A stretch of 64,000 bases of DNA from Bathynomus jamesi (GCA_023014485.1 JAJOZX010002708.1:1-64000); one strand, 5' to 3'. Shown: positions 43,201-52,984, counted from the first letter of the stretch. Notes: generated from the sequence alone by a model not told the origin. Numbers and translations: made by a program.

Positions 43201-46200
43201 TTTTTCCTAAATTAAATGTCACTTTCTGCAACTCCTCGCGGTTAAAGCCTCCTGCGATTTCATCCCCATTCAAATCTTCAACGTACTACAGCATTATTTC
43301 CCCTTTAGATCTCATAACCCTCACTTTAAAAATCTCACGTGCCCAGCCTTGCTCAAATCCCTTTACGAATTTATTTCCCGAACGCGACAATCTTACATAA
43401 TCATTGATTTTGAAACGCGCAGAGTGTGGTGGTGTTCCATCTCTTCTCACATCAGACTCTCTGAGCGTATCTCTTTCTAAAATCTCGTGAGGTGTTGTCC
43501 CAATCGTGCGATGGTGTGAGCGGTTGTATGATGAGGCCAATGATTCCAGAATGTCTATAAATCTGTGTGTTTTTATGTGTAAAATAGCGGTGCATGCATT
43601 CCTTTATGGTACGTTGAACTCTTTCAGCTAAAGACGCCTTATGTATAGAATTGGTAGTGTAGTAGCTGATATTAAACTCTGTCAACATGTTCTGAAAAGC
43701 GCGACCTATAAATTCTTTCCCCATATCTGTACAAAAATAGCCAGGAACCCTGTTTTCTTTGAACATCAACGTTTTGGTGGCTATAGCAACTGTTTCAGGC
43801 GATTTATTTTTCAGAGGAATTAGCCACAGATATCTAGAGAATACATCTATTATGAATAAGATGTAGCGGTAACCATCATTATACACTGAATATCTTTGCA
43901 TGTCTGTTAAATCTGCTTGGCAAATAGACTCAATCGATGCCGCTGTAGTCTTGACGGTTTTAAACCTTTTTCTCAGAGGCTTATGAAATGTATAAGTGTC
44001 TTGCTCCCGCAAAAACCTCTCAACATCTTTTTTCCTTACTCCATCATTGTAAACACTTCTGTACGGTCTATCTACGCCTCCATAGGAGGCTGGGCTAGAA
44101 ATGTCATAATAACGTCTTCTTAATATGTTAGCCATTTGCGTATTTTAGAGGCACGTGGGTAGGGATGACCGTTGTTTAGCCTCTTCATTCTCCTCTTCAG
44201 AGTTGCTACCGCTGGGGGTGATGGCGTTCTGAATTGTGGCACATGCGATGTATATTCCAAGTCTTTTAACCTGTTCAGATTTCCTATCATTGTTTTGGGG
44301 GCATTTATTTGTTGTAGTCTTGCTTTAATATGCTTCCATCCTGATGGTGAGGATCTATACCACTTCCTCACCAGATCATGGACGATGTCTACGATATTCG
44401 AACCCTGTACCTTTGCTCCTTCCACAATGATCTCACTTATATCGGTCCACTGTATGTTGGGATCCTCATTCAATAGATTATAAAACTTAAACCTTTATTC
44501 CTCAGTATGTGAGAGGGTGCTTTTTAATACATGCTCAATATGTTGTGGGGCCGAACCGTTATTCTTTGGTTGGTCAGTTCAATCGTCGGACAGGTCCTAT
44601 GTCACCATGTCCATCCGTGCTGTGCCTAATAACCATGGGGAGCTCTGTCGGATTCTTATAATTTTCGTACTCATGAAGAAATTTCTGCAGAGCTTCTTGG
44701 TATAAGATTCTTTTCTCATCAGGTGTTTTTTCACTGTTTAATAGAGCTAACAGTTCGCTTTCCATTCTTTTAAGCCTGCTTTTACGGAGTTCTAGAACCG
44801 TGTCTGCACTCTTTGAACTTTGCAGTGAAGCATACATCTCGTGTGGAATCACTACCACTTTCTTCATTATATTAATCTAGTCAGTAAAGGACCCAAAACT
44901 GAAAATAAGATGGGGAGGAATGATCCCCTCTTTGTACAATAATTCGTTTTTTCTTCCCCTCTCTTCTGATGAGGTTTCATTGATGCATTGAAATTTATAA
45001 CGTTAAGACAGATTTAACAGATGCATTTTTAAAAGTCGGAGTCGATATTTTTAGCAAACATCTGTTGCATTGCCCGGGGCAATCGATGACAAATTTTTAT
45101 TAATTCACGATATTTCTTCAGCCTCTTTGTCATTCTGGAATATACACCTTTTCAGGCTCGTTTGGAAATATACTTGTTCTTAGAAAACGTGTTTTGCGGA
45201 TGAAGGTCACAAAGCAAATATCTATAACGCTGACTTGTAGCTTCTTTATAAACTTCCAAAAACTCCTTACGTTGATTCGGGAACATTTGATTGGCTAATA
45301 CCACCATTTGTGATACATCTCTACGTTGCGCGAATAAGACTGATATTGTGTATTTAACGACACATTGCGCATGTATCTTTTTTGAAAAAATGGATTCTGA
45401 TTGATGAAGAACACACTTATGTTAAGATGGTGGGAGAACACTGTAAATGTCTCGGCAAACGTTTTATCTATCTCCAACATGAGATCGTCAATTACAATGA
45501 CTATGTTCATTTCCCTTTAACGAATTAACATCATATTCACCTTTGTGGAATAAAATATCATCTTGGTACTCGTTGAACACTGATTGATACGACGAATAGC
45601 ACCATATAACTTTATGCACAAATTTTGAGAACATCTCTCTTTCCTTTAATGATTTTAAGCATAAACACCGTTTTACCACATCCTGTAGGGCCAGATATAA
45701 TACATGTGGATGGGCTCGTGAACCTGAATTTTTCTACAGAATCCATCTCTAGTACGTCACACTCCTAAGTGGGTCACTTACAAAATATAATACAAATTTA
45801 ATTGGTGTTTCTTATATTCTACAGTCTTCTTTTTCCTCTTCTTCCACAGAACCGTCAATGACGATGAGGTACAGCATCCTATCCCGATCATCGATATTAC
45901 AGATGACCCCGACGACATTGTACTTGTTGTCACAGACTCCAACCCCGCTAACGAGCCCACACCAGCGATACCTGTAGCACGCGACAATTCAAAGCGGAGG
46001 CATGATGAAGAGCCCTCCACGTCAGGTATAAAGCGTGCCAGGATTGCGCTGGTTGCTAGACCACCAGTAATAGAGCCCCAACCCTTTACGTCTTACGACA
46101 CAACCCCCACAATAGTACCTTCCTCAAATAAAAGTGTACCCACTTATTCCTGTTCAATTCCGGGTACATCCTCCACAGCAGCAGCAGCTTCTCGTTCTGT

Positions 46201-46291
46201 AGAGGATGGTATAACATTCGAGTTGGTGAGCATCGCCACCCCCACCCCAGCCCTAACTAGAAATCGGTATATAGTCAGGGTTGATCCTTGA
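40292..46291 (+). CDS. Spliced Polinton gene, three exons, upstream of the polymerase frame
   Basis: Exons at 40292-40467, 42184-42315 and 45850-46291. Both donors are AAT/GTAAGT and the acceptors end TTAAAG and TTCCACAG. Both introns are phase 2, and the total (750 bp) is a whole number of codons ending in TGA at 46289-46291. The predicted product of 249 residues is acidic in exons 1 and 2. Exon 3 has a proline/serine-rich part with a basic KRRHDE cluster, and ends in a segment resembling the start of Polinton polymerases just before the frame at 46295. Intron 1 holds a Tc1 element; intron 2 (3.5 kb) holds the whole minus-strand gene block. It is probably the N-terminal extension of the DNA polymerase, but may be a separate protein. 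Confidence 0.6.
40594..41831 (+). mobile_element. Tc1-like transposon, both ends intact
   Basis: TA duplications (40592-40593 and 41832-41833) flank 29-bp identical inverted ends beginning CACTATATGATCAAAAGTAT and continuing TCGGACACC. The length of 1238 bp is normal for an autonomous Tc1-like element. It lies in intron 1 of the spliced Polinton gene, in the same orientation. Confidence 0.95.
40740..41766 (+). pseudogene. Tc1-like transposase with two frameshifts
   Basis: It starts [17 protein letters not shown], with a paired-type helix-turn-helix ([20 protein letters not shown]) and the [14 protein letters not shown] linker. The first catalytic Asp is in [12 protein letters not shown], the second in [13 protein letters not shown], and the third-position Glu in [15 protein letters not shown]. 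This is a DD34E enzyme, although the usual SPDLNP reads EPDLNP. Frameshifts near 41285 (before [12 protein letters not shown]) and near 41700 (before the C-terminal [10 protein letters not shown]) break it. About 335 residues would be expected for the family. Cut-and-paste transposition into TA is the known activity. Confidence 0.93.
42624..43058 (-). CDS. Conserved Polinton protein of unknown function ([10 protein letters not shown] family)
   Basis: An intact minus frame of 143-144 residues starting [20 protein letters not shown] and including [11 protein letters not shown] and [18 protein letters not shown]. The N-terminal F.V.LPS.SS and N(T)LANF...L pattern, plus an EVG..EI segment, is familiar from Polinton-associated proteins of many animals. 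Its role is unknown to me; a virion structural role is a guess. The family is usually longer, so the C-terminal part may be lost. It lies 8 bp beyond the end of the integrase gene, in the same orientation. Confidence 0.65.
43067..44135 (-). pseudogene. Polinton integrase with C-terminal chromodomain
   Basis: The N-terminal part is [20 protein letters not shown], a tyrosine-rich leader, then a retroviral-type rve core. The first catalytic Asp is in [19 protein letters not shown] ([16 protein letters not shown] follows). The second is in [12 protein letters not shown]. The Glu falls in the segment [19 protein letters not shown]. After a frameshift near 43540 the linker continues ([17 protein letters not shown]), then [16 protein letters not shown], and after a stop and shift near 43280 a chromodomain ([20 protein letters not shown]). 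The enzyme would insert the element. Three breaks make this copy non-functional. Its start overlaps the end of the next gene by 16 bp. Confidence 0.92.
44120..44867 (-). pseudogene. Conserved Polinton protein, broken (unnamed family)
   Basis: The first part (44574-44867) starts [16 protein letters not shown] and is a helical, charged region ending near [10 protein letters not shown]. After a frameshift and an in-frame stop (TAA at about 44485), the rest reads [37 protein letters not shown] and [17 protein letters not shown]. The VKGSNIVDLV-type segment is a pattern I associate with a gene next to the capsid genes of Polintons, function unknown. The order with the ATPase and small basic gene supports the assignment. 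The next gene upstream overlaps its start codon. Confidence 0.65.
44867..45133 (-). pseudogene. Small basic Polinton protein with hydrophobic C-terminus
   Basis: It starts [20 protein letters not shown], strongly basic. It stops at 45029-45031 in this frame; the other frame continues to a hydrophobic end ([19 protein letters not shown]) whose stop overlaps the next ATG as TAATG. A basic start with a hydrophobic end is typical of a short gene in the Polinton morphogenesis block, comparable in layout to minor core or membrane-active capsid proteins. This comparison is by layout only. One frameshift separates the halves. Confidence 0.55.
45152..45746 (-). pseudogene. Polinton packaging-type ATPase (A32/FtsK-HerA)
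   Basis: From the ATG at 45746 the frame reads MDSVEKFRF and soon a Walker A motif GPTGCGKT (about 45690). A frameshift follows. The next frame ([20 protein letters not shown]) leads to [12 protein letters not shown], a Walker B motif with the two acidic residues. [13 protein letters not shown] is a sensor-like segment typical of the family. Another frameshift near 45345 precedes the C-terminus (about 45152). The length of about 200 residues is close to the usual size. It would drive DNA packaging into capsids. It lies first in the minus-strand block, followed by the small basic gene. Confidence 0.88.
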
Positions 46292-46294
46292 TGC

Positions 46295-47707
46295 ATGTAT
46301 AGCAATAGTGTTGAACACGGACTACGGCGCGTAGTTGAATATATTTTGGAGTTTGCCCTTCAGAACCGCGATGAACGTGAAGTCAGGTCGAGGCTGTCCT
46401 TCGGGTTCGGTTCAGATGACGGAAATGTAGATGATTTTTGGGTAGTAATACCCCGGCCGTATAATGCAGGCCTCTCAAAGTAGTACAGCCTTTAATATGG
46501 ACAACTTCACGGTTGGTATTGACCGTGTATTCCGTGTTGCGGGTCATAGTGCCACACCTTATACTCTTAACTTCAATTCTCAGGCTATTTATAGACGGCA
46601 TATAAACGCCGATCGTGGTTGCGGCTTTATAGCAATAGTCTTGGCCCGTATGTTTACTGTACTAAATACACGGGTCAAAAACATTTGATTGCCTACGGTT
46701 GTGCAGCGTGCCCGTAAACTAGCTGTAGACTGTAAACTTCAGTTTGAGTAATATGGGTCCTGAAGAGCTGAGAAAGGTAGAGCAGGAAATGAATATTCCT
46801 ATAGTTGTATTTGGAATGGATGAACGTCGTAGGAATGTGTATGTTTTTAAAAGCAGTGTGAGGGATCGTACAAGGCCCCTACTTATTTTGGGGATGTCAG
46901 GAACAACGTATCTCCCCATCCGCAATATAAGGAACCTTTATGCGATTATGATAAAAGTCGAAAATATGGACGGCATCATGATTTGTGTAAGGGGTGTCTC
47001 GAGTTTGCGGAAGATATAGTGAAACATTGTAAGGATTGCCACATGGTATGTGCGCAGTGTAAAAGTTCCAAATGTGAAAGCCGTGTGGTTGAAGCTGAGA
47101 AGAGGGACTGTGATGTATGCAGACGCACATTTTTCAATAATAACTGTTTTGAGCTCCATAAGTCAATTGGCACGTGCAGGAAAATGAGAATCTGTGAATG
47201 TGGTATGTTTCATATGATGGATAATTGGGGAATTTCAAGCATAAATGTGGTGAAATTCACTGTTCTACATGCCATGAGAAATATAAGGTGGTTGGAGTAA
47301 AACATGTATGTTATATGAAAGCCGCTAAGCCTAAAAGTAGACCTTGTATAACTGTGTACTACGATATAGAAACATATACGAACGCTGAAACCAAAGAGTT
47401 CATTCCATATCTACTTGTAAGCCAGACTATCTGTGATGAGTGCATGGATGTCGAGTGTGATGAGTGTCACAAATGTGTTAAACGGACAAACGTTCTTAAA
47501 ACGATTGCACACGACAGTCCCGTGAAACTCTTTGTATCCTATATTGTTAAGTTAGCAAACAAGTTCAAAAAATTGACTGTGTATGTGTATATTCTTGCCC
47601 ATAACGGCGCAACATTTGACACACAGTTCCTTTATAAGGAGCTGCTTGAGCACGAGTCATCTGAGCTATTTACAGATGATCCCTTCAAAAGAGGCTGGGG
47701 GGCGTGA
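46295..47707 (+). pseudogene. Polinton type B DNA polymerase, N-terminal and exonuclease parts
   Basis: Successive frames give a Polinton polymerase. The N-terminal segment is VVEYILEFALQ and DDFWVVIPRPYNAGLS, then GIDRVFRVAGHSATPYTLNF, RGCGFIAIVLARMF and GPEELRKVEQEMNIPIVVFG. A cysteine-rich zinc region follows at 46983-47300 (HMVCAQCKSSKCES, DCDVCRRTFF). The exonuclease has TVYYDIETYTN (Exo I, Asp/Glu) and YILAHNGATFDTQFLYKEL (Exo II). Then the gene ends at about 47707. The Exo III and palm motifs are missing, so polymerase activity is impossible. At least four frameshifts. It begins 4 nt after the stop of the spliced gene. Confidence 0.88.
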
Positions 47708-47709
47708 AG

Positions 47710-47934
47710 AAACTTAGGGGTATGAAGGTGTGCGGTAACACCTATAGGAAACGTTACCAGGTTCCTGGTACCTATGATACCGTACCCTTTGGGTACCATA
47801 ATCTTTGATTGTTATATATGTCTATTGTTAACGATATGTTTATTTATTACACGTATTTGTAAATATATATACACCTTGAATAATTCGTTTATTAAATAAA
47901 TCGTGCTTCAATTAGCGTTTCACTTTCTCCTTGG

Positions 47935-47981
<47 letters not shown>

Positions 47982-48125
47982 ACAGGAGAAAGTTCTAAGC
48001 TCCGCCTCCTGTATGATCGGTCACGTGACTCCTGCTACTACCTGGGCATATCTCTACCCTGCGTGCTCAGTTAACCGCTGCAAGCCCTGGATCTCAGACG
48101 TGTATTTTCCCACGTAGACAAAAAA
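47710..48125. other. Gap where the rest of the polymerase is deleted; (GT)n
   Basis: AT-rich sequence with possible AATAAA polyadenylation signals near 47893 and a (GT)n run at about 47938-47977. No polymerase palm motif. TAAGCTCCGCC at 47997 also appears at 63230. Confidence 0.65.
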
Positions 48126-48130
48126 TAGTA

Positions 48131-49253
48131 ATGGCTACCTTTAATATTGCGTATTCGACGTTTATGAAGTGGTATTCAGCAAAGTGTGAAGATATGGTGG
48201 ATACTAAATGGCTCCCTATTCCACCCTCCTTTGATACTTTTAAGGCTACATTGAACCGTGCGAAGCTGAGGAACAAGAGGTACAAATACTCTACGGCTAT
48301 TCTGGCGAGAGCATTGCGGGATTTCTTGGTACAAGCGATGCATTGAACTATGTTGTAGGACTAAAGCTTATAAAAGGTTACATATACCGTGAAGTGGAAG
48401 AAACAACACGTGCAGAAGGCTTGTTGATGAGTGGTGACAAGCGATATTATGTCATATTGCATCATACAGAGTACTCGTACCCTGCGACTGAGAATGTAAA
48501 TCTTGTCATAATGGAGAATCTGAAGTATTTTTACGACTATATTAATATACAGGGTGTCTCAAAAGTCACTATCTATTTCGGTGACATTAGATGTTTTTTT
48601 TAAAAATGCTAGGCTGGCATAAAGATATGTACTTCTCGTGCAAATTTGTGTATTTAAAAAAAGTTAATTGGTTTATTATCTTGACATGCTTGAACAATTC
48701 CTCGAACCTCAACTTCTTACATATGGCATTCTTGCCACAGTAGTTTTTCAGCAGGATGGAGCACCGTGCCATTATGCAATAATTGTACGTGATTATCTTG
48801 ACAGACGCTTCCCCGGTCGCTGGATTGGTCGTGGAGGAACACAACCATGGGCAGCGCGTTCACCCGATTTAACACCATTAGATTGTTTCGCCTGGGGTTT
48901 CATTAAGTCTAAGGTGTACACTGGTAGAAGAATTAGTGATGTAGCCGAACTTCGAAATCGTATTACCGATGCAGTTCAGAAAATAACACCTCAAATGCTA
49001 GAAAGTGTGTTCCGGGAAACAACTTATCGCTTTGAGCTCTGTAGAGACACTGATGGTCGCCATGTGGAGACAGATAAATAAATAGCACTAATTCTTTGTG
49101 GCACTTACTTTGAAATAAATATATTTTTCATGTCTTAAACCAGTTTTTCGTAATTCCCATTATTTTTCAAAATATGACGAGGTTTGTAGTGAGGTTGTGG
49201 CTAAAGGCATGCGTGAGTTTTTAACAGAATTTAGAGACGAGTATCGCTGCTAA
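48131..49253 (+). pseudogene. Unrecognised Polinton ORF, frameshifted and split by a mariner
   Basis: It begins MATFNIAYSTFMKWYSAKCE, then LPIPPSFDTFKATLNRAKLR; a frameshift near 48325 leads into GLKLIKGYIYREVEETTRA and RYYVILHHTEYSYPATENVN. At about 48545 a mariner remnant interrupts. A compatible ending (SEVVAKGMREFLTEFRDEYR, stop 49251-49253) follows it. I do not recognise the family. The context makes it a Polinton accessory gene. Confidence 0.5.
48550..49157 (+). mobile_element. Mariner-type remnant with DDE C-terminus
   Basis: The left end TA-CAGGGTGTCTCAAAAGTCA is clear; no matching right end is seen. The plus frame keeps VVFQQDGAPCHYAIIVRDYL (second catalytic Asp) and FPGRWIGRGGTQPWAARSPD, then LTPLDCFAWGFIKSKVYTG (third Asp region). 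The N-terminal DNA-binding domain and first Asp are missing. Similar internally deleted elements lie at 11622 and 58664. Confidence 0.8.
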
Positions 49254-49268
49254 GCAAAACTGAAAAAT

Positions 49269-50198
49269 ATGGGCACATGTTTCTCTCAAATAGTGCGCCG
49301 GAATGTGAATAAAATGTGTTTAGTTCGTGAAAATAAACGAAAATGTCTGGTGCGCATTATGGGGAGTGGGAGTGATAAAACATTAAAATCCCAATTGCTT
49401 CATGTATCGGAAAATTTCTCAAAACACCTACCCAGTATAATGGGATATAAGTATTTTCTTTCACGTTGGAACAACTCCGTACACGACTCAACAGCTTATG
49501 ATGTGACTCACTCCTCCCGTCGAGCCGATCCGCCCACTTGTGGCTCATAGACATCTCAGAGCTTGAACCGAGTGGACGTTCACTCCTCGATTACAATCGA
49601 ACTTCCTTTGAGCAGCATTCTCAATGCCCTGTACGATGTGTCCGTGACGAAGTTATTGCGCGTGTTCAGGCGTAAAACCGGTGCCATTAACTATGCACTG
49701 GAAACGACTTGTAGACAAACAAACTCTGGCAAACGGAATGTTGTTTATTTAAGTGTTGAGGAGATGAATAGAGTCTTAGTGGGAGTTGAGAAGTGGAGTG
49801 AGGACCGTTATAAAATACCTGCAGGTGTAGGTACAAGAAGAGAGCAGATTAGTGATACCCCCTCATATGCCATTGTTTGTACGTTGTGTATAAATAACGA
49901 TCAGCCATGCGTTGATATACGAGTGATGTGGAAGAATGCTTCCGATAATAACGTTCTTGTCCCTACGCGAAACTGATTCATCATCGACAGAATGTTGGAA
50001 ATCGTCGGTTTCCGCAAGCTGAAGCCTATTTTAGACGTACGTATTACGGATATGCTTTATTTTGATACGGTTCTTGAATACGCATACACCGCTCTGCTCG
50101 ACGGGTTTACCGAGTGTAGGACTGAACAAGGCGAGAATGGTCTAGAGTTGGATGCTTATTTAAAAGGTTTAGACTCTTCGAAATATCATGAACTTTAG
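49269..50198 (+). CDS. Unrecognised Polinton ORFs in one frame
   Basis: Three open stretches in the same frame (49269-49550, 49563-49976, 49992-50198) are separated by single stops (TAG at about 49548, TGA at about 49974). The first has a Cys/Lys/Arg-rich start (NKMCLVRENKRKCLVRIMG). The second has VVYLSVEEMNRVLVGVEKWS, the third VRITDMLYFDTVLEYAYTAL. They may be adjacent small genes or one gene with two stops. No family is recognised. They occupy the right end of the Polinton, before its terminal repeat. Confidence 0.45.
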
Positions 50199-50284
50199 TA
50201 CAAAGCACTTGAGCTGCACAGGGCTGAGCTCGGCTACACCGTTCACCCTGAAGAACTATTTCTTTATATAAAGAGCAGCTGTCG

Positions 50285-50451
50285 TTACGACATCCCCCTC
50301 CCCCTTTCAACAAACTCTCCCCCCTTTTCAACATCCCATCCCCCTTCTCAAGAACGCCCTTGCAATACTCGCTTTGCAACACTGATCAATATGTGCAACA
50401 TTGCATTGCACTCCTCCATTTTTCGCCCATACTACTTACGTCAAATGAACT
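50285..50451 (-). repeat. Polinton right terminal inverted repeat (provisional)
   Basis: The reverse complement begins AGTTCATTTGACGTAAGTAG and shares TATGGGCGAAAAATGGAGGA, GAGTGCAATGCAATGTTGCA and TTGATCAGTGTTGCAAAG with the left end. C-rich CCCCCTTTCAAC blocks follow inward. The 6 bp outside (AATATT) do not equal those outside the left end (TTAATC). Confidence 0.75.
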
Positions 50452-50568
50452 AATATTCAACTCGAAAACTGTTGAAGAAGCATCTCAAGAATTCTGTTCC
50501 TCATTCACAGTGTAATGTCCAAATCTGATTTATAATACAAGTAAATGGCTTTTTTATTTATTATTAAT

Positions 50569-50573
50569 AATAA

Positions 50574-50613
<40 letters not shown>
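50569..50613. repeat. (ATA)n microsatellite
   Basis: AATAAT triplets followed by an A-run. 50452-50860 contains no gene. Confidence 0.93.
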
Positions 50614-50620
<7 letters not shown>

Positions 50621-50813
50621 CACTGATAGTATTACAGTATGTGACGCAGATCTGAAATTGTAATTAATCGCAAGAGGCACTGAGAGAAATTCTGAAATAG
50701 CGTTCGTGCTTATTTTAGTTAAAATGTTTACTTAACTTAATTTGAGTCCATTACCGCGAGTTCTATTTGAATTTCCGAAGTTGAAATATTTTCCGACGTC
50801 ATCATCATCAAAG

Positions 50814-50815
<2 letters not shown>

Positions 50816-50860
<45 letters not shown>
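50816..50860. repeat. (TA)n microsatellite left of the mariner
   Basis: Pure TA tract. A second tract (52211-52275) lies on the other side of the mariner element, as expected if the element landed inside one long TA repeat. Confidence 0.95.
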
Positions 50861-50862
<2 letters not shown>

Positions 50863-50864
<2 letters not shown>

Positions 50865-52207
50865 GGTTGTAACGTATATTCTGCTCGACATTTTAGTTCA
50901 TTCAGAACAAAAATTAAATGACATAATGACAAATTAATCATCAATATAATTCCCTTCTTTTTCTATAACCTCCTCCCACCTGTAGAAAAGTTTTTTATGC
51001 AACATTCGAAGAAATCCCTTGGTTTCCGAGTTAAAAAATGCTATCACTTCGTTTTCGATAGCTTCCCTGGATTGCAACTTTTGTCCATCTAGGTGGTGTT
51101 GCAGACTTCTGAATAAATGGTAGTCTGAAGGTACGATGTCCGGACGGAGAATAAGGTGGATGAGGCATTTTTTTCCAACCAAATGCCACCAACTGGGCAG
51201 TGGTGATTCGAGCAGCGTGAGGGCGCGCATTATCCTGGTGGAATAGAACACCTCTGCGATTAATTAATACAGGACGTTTCTCTTGTAATGCCATCTTCAA
51301 TCGTTGGATTTGTTGGCAGTAGACTTCAGCTGTGATTGTTTTGTTATCTGGCAGAAGCTCAAAATGAATAATTCCTTGCGTATCCCACCAAACGCATAGC
51401 AAAATTTTCTTTGGATGGGGTCCATTCCTTGGCTGAGGTTCAGGCTTTGTTTCATGGCTAAGCCACTGATGACGACGATTAATATTGTTATAGAGGACCC
51501 ACTTTTCATCCCCAGTGACGATCCGATTCATAAACGGTGCCTGCAGTTGCCGAGAATACAGTGATGTGCAAATATCGATTCGATGTTGAAGATTCGCTTG
51601 TGATAAATCATGCGGAACCCATTTTCTAACCTTCCCTACTTTTCCTAACAGCTTCAAATGACGATGAATGGTCATATGGCTAACGCCGAGTTGCGGGCCA
51701 AGTTCTCTTACAGTTACCGTTGGGTTTTCCTCCACTGTTGCTTTCAGCAACTCTTTATCTAACTCATTTGGTCGTCCTGCTCGTTGATAATCTTTCAGAC
51801 TGAAGTTTCCATTTCTGACCTTCTCAAACCATCTCCTACACATCCATTCGCTCACATCATTATTTTCATAAACTCTTTGAATGTTTTTTGCAGATTCACT
51901 AGCGTTAGATCCTTTATGGAACTCATACAGCATCACATGTCGAATATGCTCTTTCGTGGGCTCCATGTTTTTTCAATTACTGTAATATCGTAGGGGTGGC
52001 GTTGTAACTGTATGAAAAACACCAGAGGAAATATTCATTAGCCTAATCCTACACTAGCCTAAGTCATTCTGTATCATTCTGTATCGTGATAAAACCTGTG
52101 CGAACCTGTCGCCGCGTGTATTTTGCAACATTTCTAAAACTATTTCACATTATTTTGAGGTTATTCTATTATCGTCCGTTTTCTAATCGAGTAGAATTTG
52201 TTACAAC

Positions 52208-52210
<3 letters not shown>
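50863..52210 (-). mobile_element. Mariner transposon, almost intact
   Basis: Inverted ends AGGTTGTAACGTATATTCTG (left) and, in reverse complement, CAGGTTGTAACAAATTCTAC (right), continuing into GCTCGA and CTCGA. (TA)n flanks both sides, so the exact TA duplication cannot be defined. The length of about 1.35 kb is standard for mariner. One long gene lies on the minus strand. Confidence 0.92.
50934..51966 (-). pseudogene. Mariner transposase, single frameshift
   Basis: From ATG at 51966: MEPTKEHIRHVMLYEFHKGS and SEWMCRRWFEKVRNGNFSLK (first helix-turn-helix), then GVSHMTIHRHLKLLGKVGKV (second). Catalytic: IVTGDEKWVLYNN (Asp 1), VLFHQDNARPHAARI (Asp 2), then a frameshift near 51170. In the other frame, the third Asp block (IVPSDYHLFRSLQHHLDGQK) leads to the normal C-terminus (WEEVIEKEGNYIDD). 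The total is about 344 codons, full family length. It resembles the Hsmar1/SETMAR-type group (WVPHDL, GDEKW motifs). This is the youngest-looking transposase here. Confidence 0.93.

Positions 52211-52275
<65 letters not shown>
52211..52275. repeat. (TA)n microsatellite
   Basis: Pure TA tract between the mariner at 50863-52210 and the foldback at 52276. Confidence 0.95.
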
Positions 52276-52276
<1 letters not shown>

Positions 52277-52984
52277 GAGGAGGGATCAAAAAGTATCGAT
52301 AATTTTATTGCTACCGACAAATGAATGCAAATAAGAAATAACCTTTTACATATGTGAGTCTTCCTGCCCTCTGGCGTCTGCAGTCTGAAGCAAAATCTGC
52401 TACCATGAGTCAGTAGTTGGTTGGAGCGCTGAAAAGGAGGTGTGTTTTTGCAGTACGTATAGATCTCTGAAATGGAGCAACGCGTGTTCGGAGACGAACG
52501 AAATGATTAAAACAGCTTTTGGAAATGATGCTCTCAGTGTAGCTAACGTTTACAAATGGCACAAAAAGTTTAAAAATGGAGAAACATCGCTTGAAGACAA
52601 GGAATGCAGTGGCCGCCCTTTCACTTTTCATTACGGATGAAAATGTCCAGTAGATTCGATTTCTGGTACGAGCAAATGTTTCTCCATTTTTAAACTTTTT
52701 GTGCCATTTGTAAACGTCAGCTACACTGAGAGCATCATTTCCTAAAGCTGTTTTAATCATTTCGTTCGTCTCCAAACGCGTTGTTCCATTTCACAGATTT
52801 ATACGTACTGCAAAAACACACCTTCCTTTTAAGCGCTCCAACCAACTACTGACTCATGGTAGCAGAGTTTGCTTCAGACTGCAGACGCCAGAGGGCAGGA
52901 AGACTCGTATATGTAAACGGTTATTTCTTATTTGCATTCATTTGTCCGAAGCAATAAAATTATCGATACTTTTTGATCACCCCT

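Larger units (their letters stand above)
33905..50451. mobile_element. Polinton/Maverick, decayed and nested
   Basis: The inverted end regions share AGT...ACGT.AG.AGTATGG.CG-type starts and a long G-rich block (reverse complement on the right). The interior carries the Polinton hallmark set: chromodomain integrase, A32/FtsK-type packaging ATPase, a protein-primed DNA polymerase N-terminal and exonuclease region, and small conserved virion-type ORFs. I recognise no major capsid protein, adenain-type protease or polymerase palm, so the copy is partly deleted. Secondary insertions include a hAT-like element, a Tc1, a SINE and a mariner remnant. Without a matching 6-bp target duplication the exact ends are provisional. 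Confidence 0.85.

Noticed and set aside
33899..50457. Six-base target duplication for the Polinton
   Set aside because: Outer hexamers TTAATC and AATATT do not match, and shifting by a few bases gives no match either.
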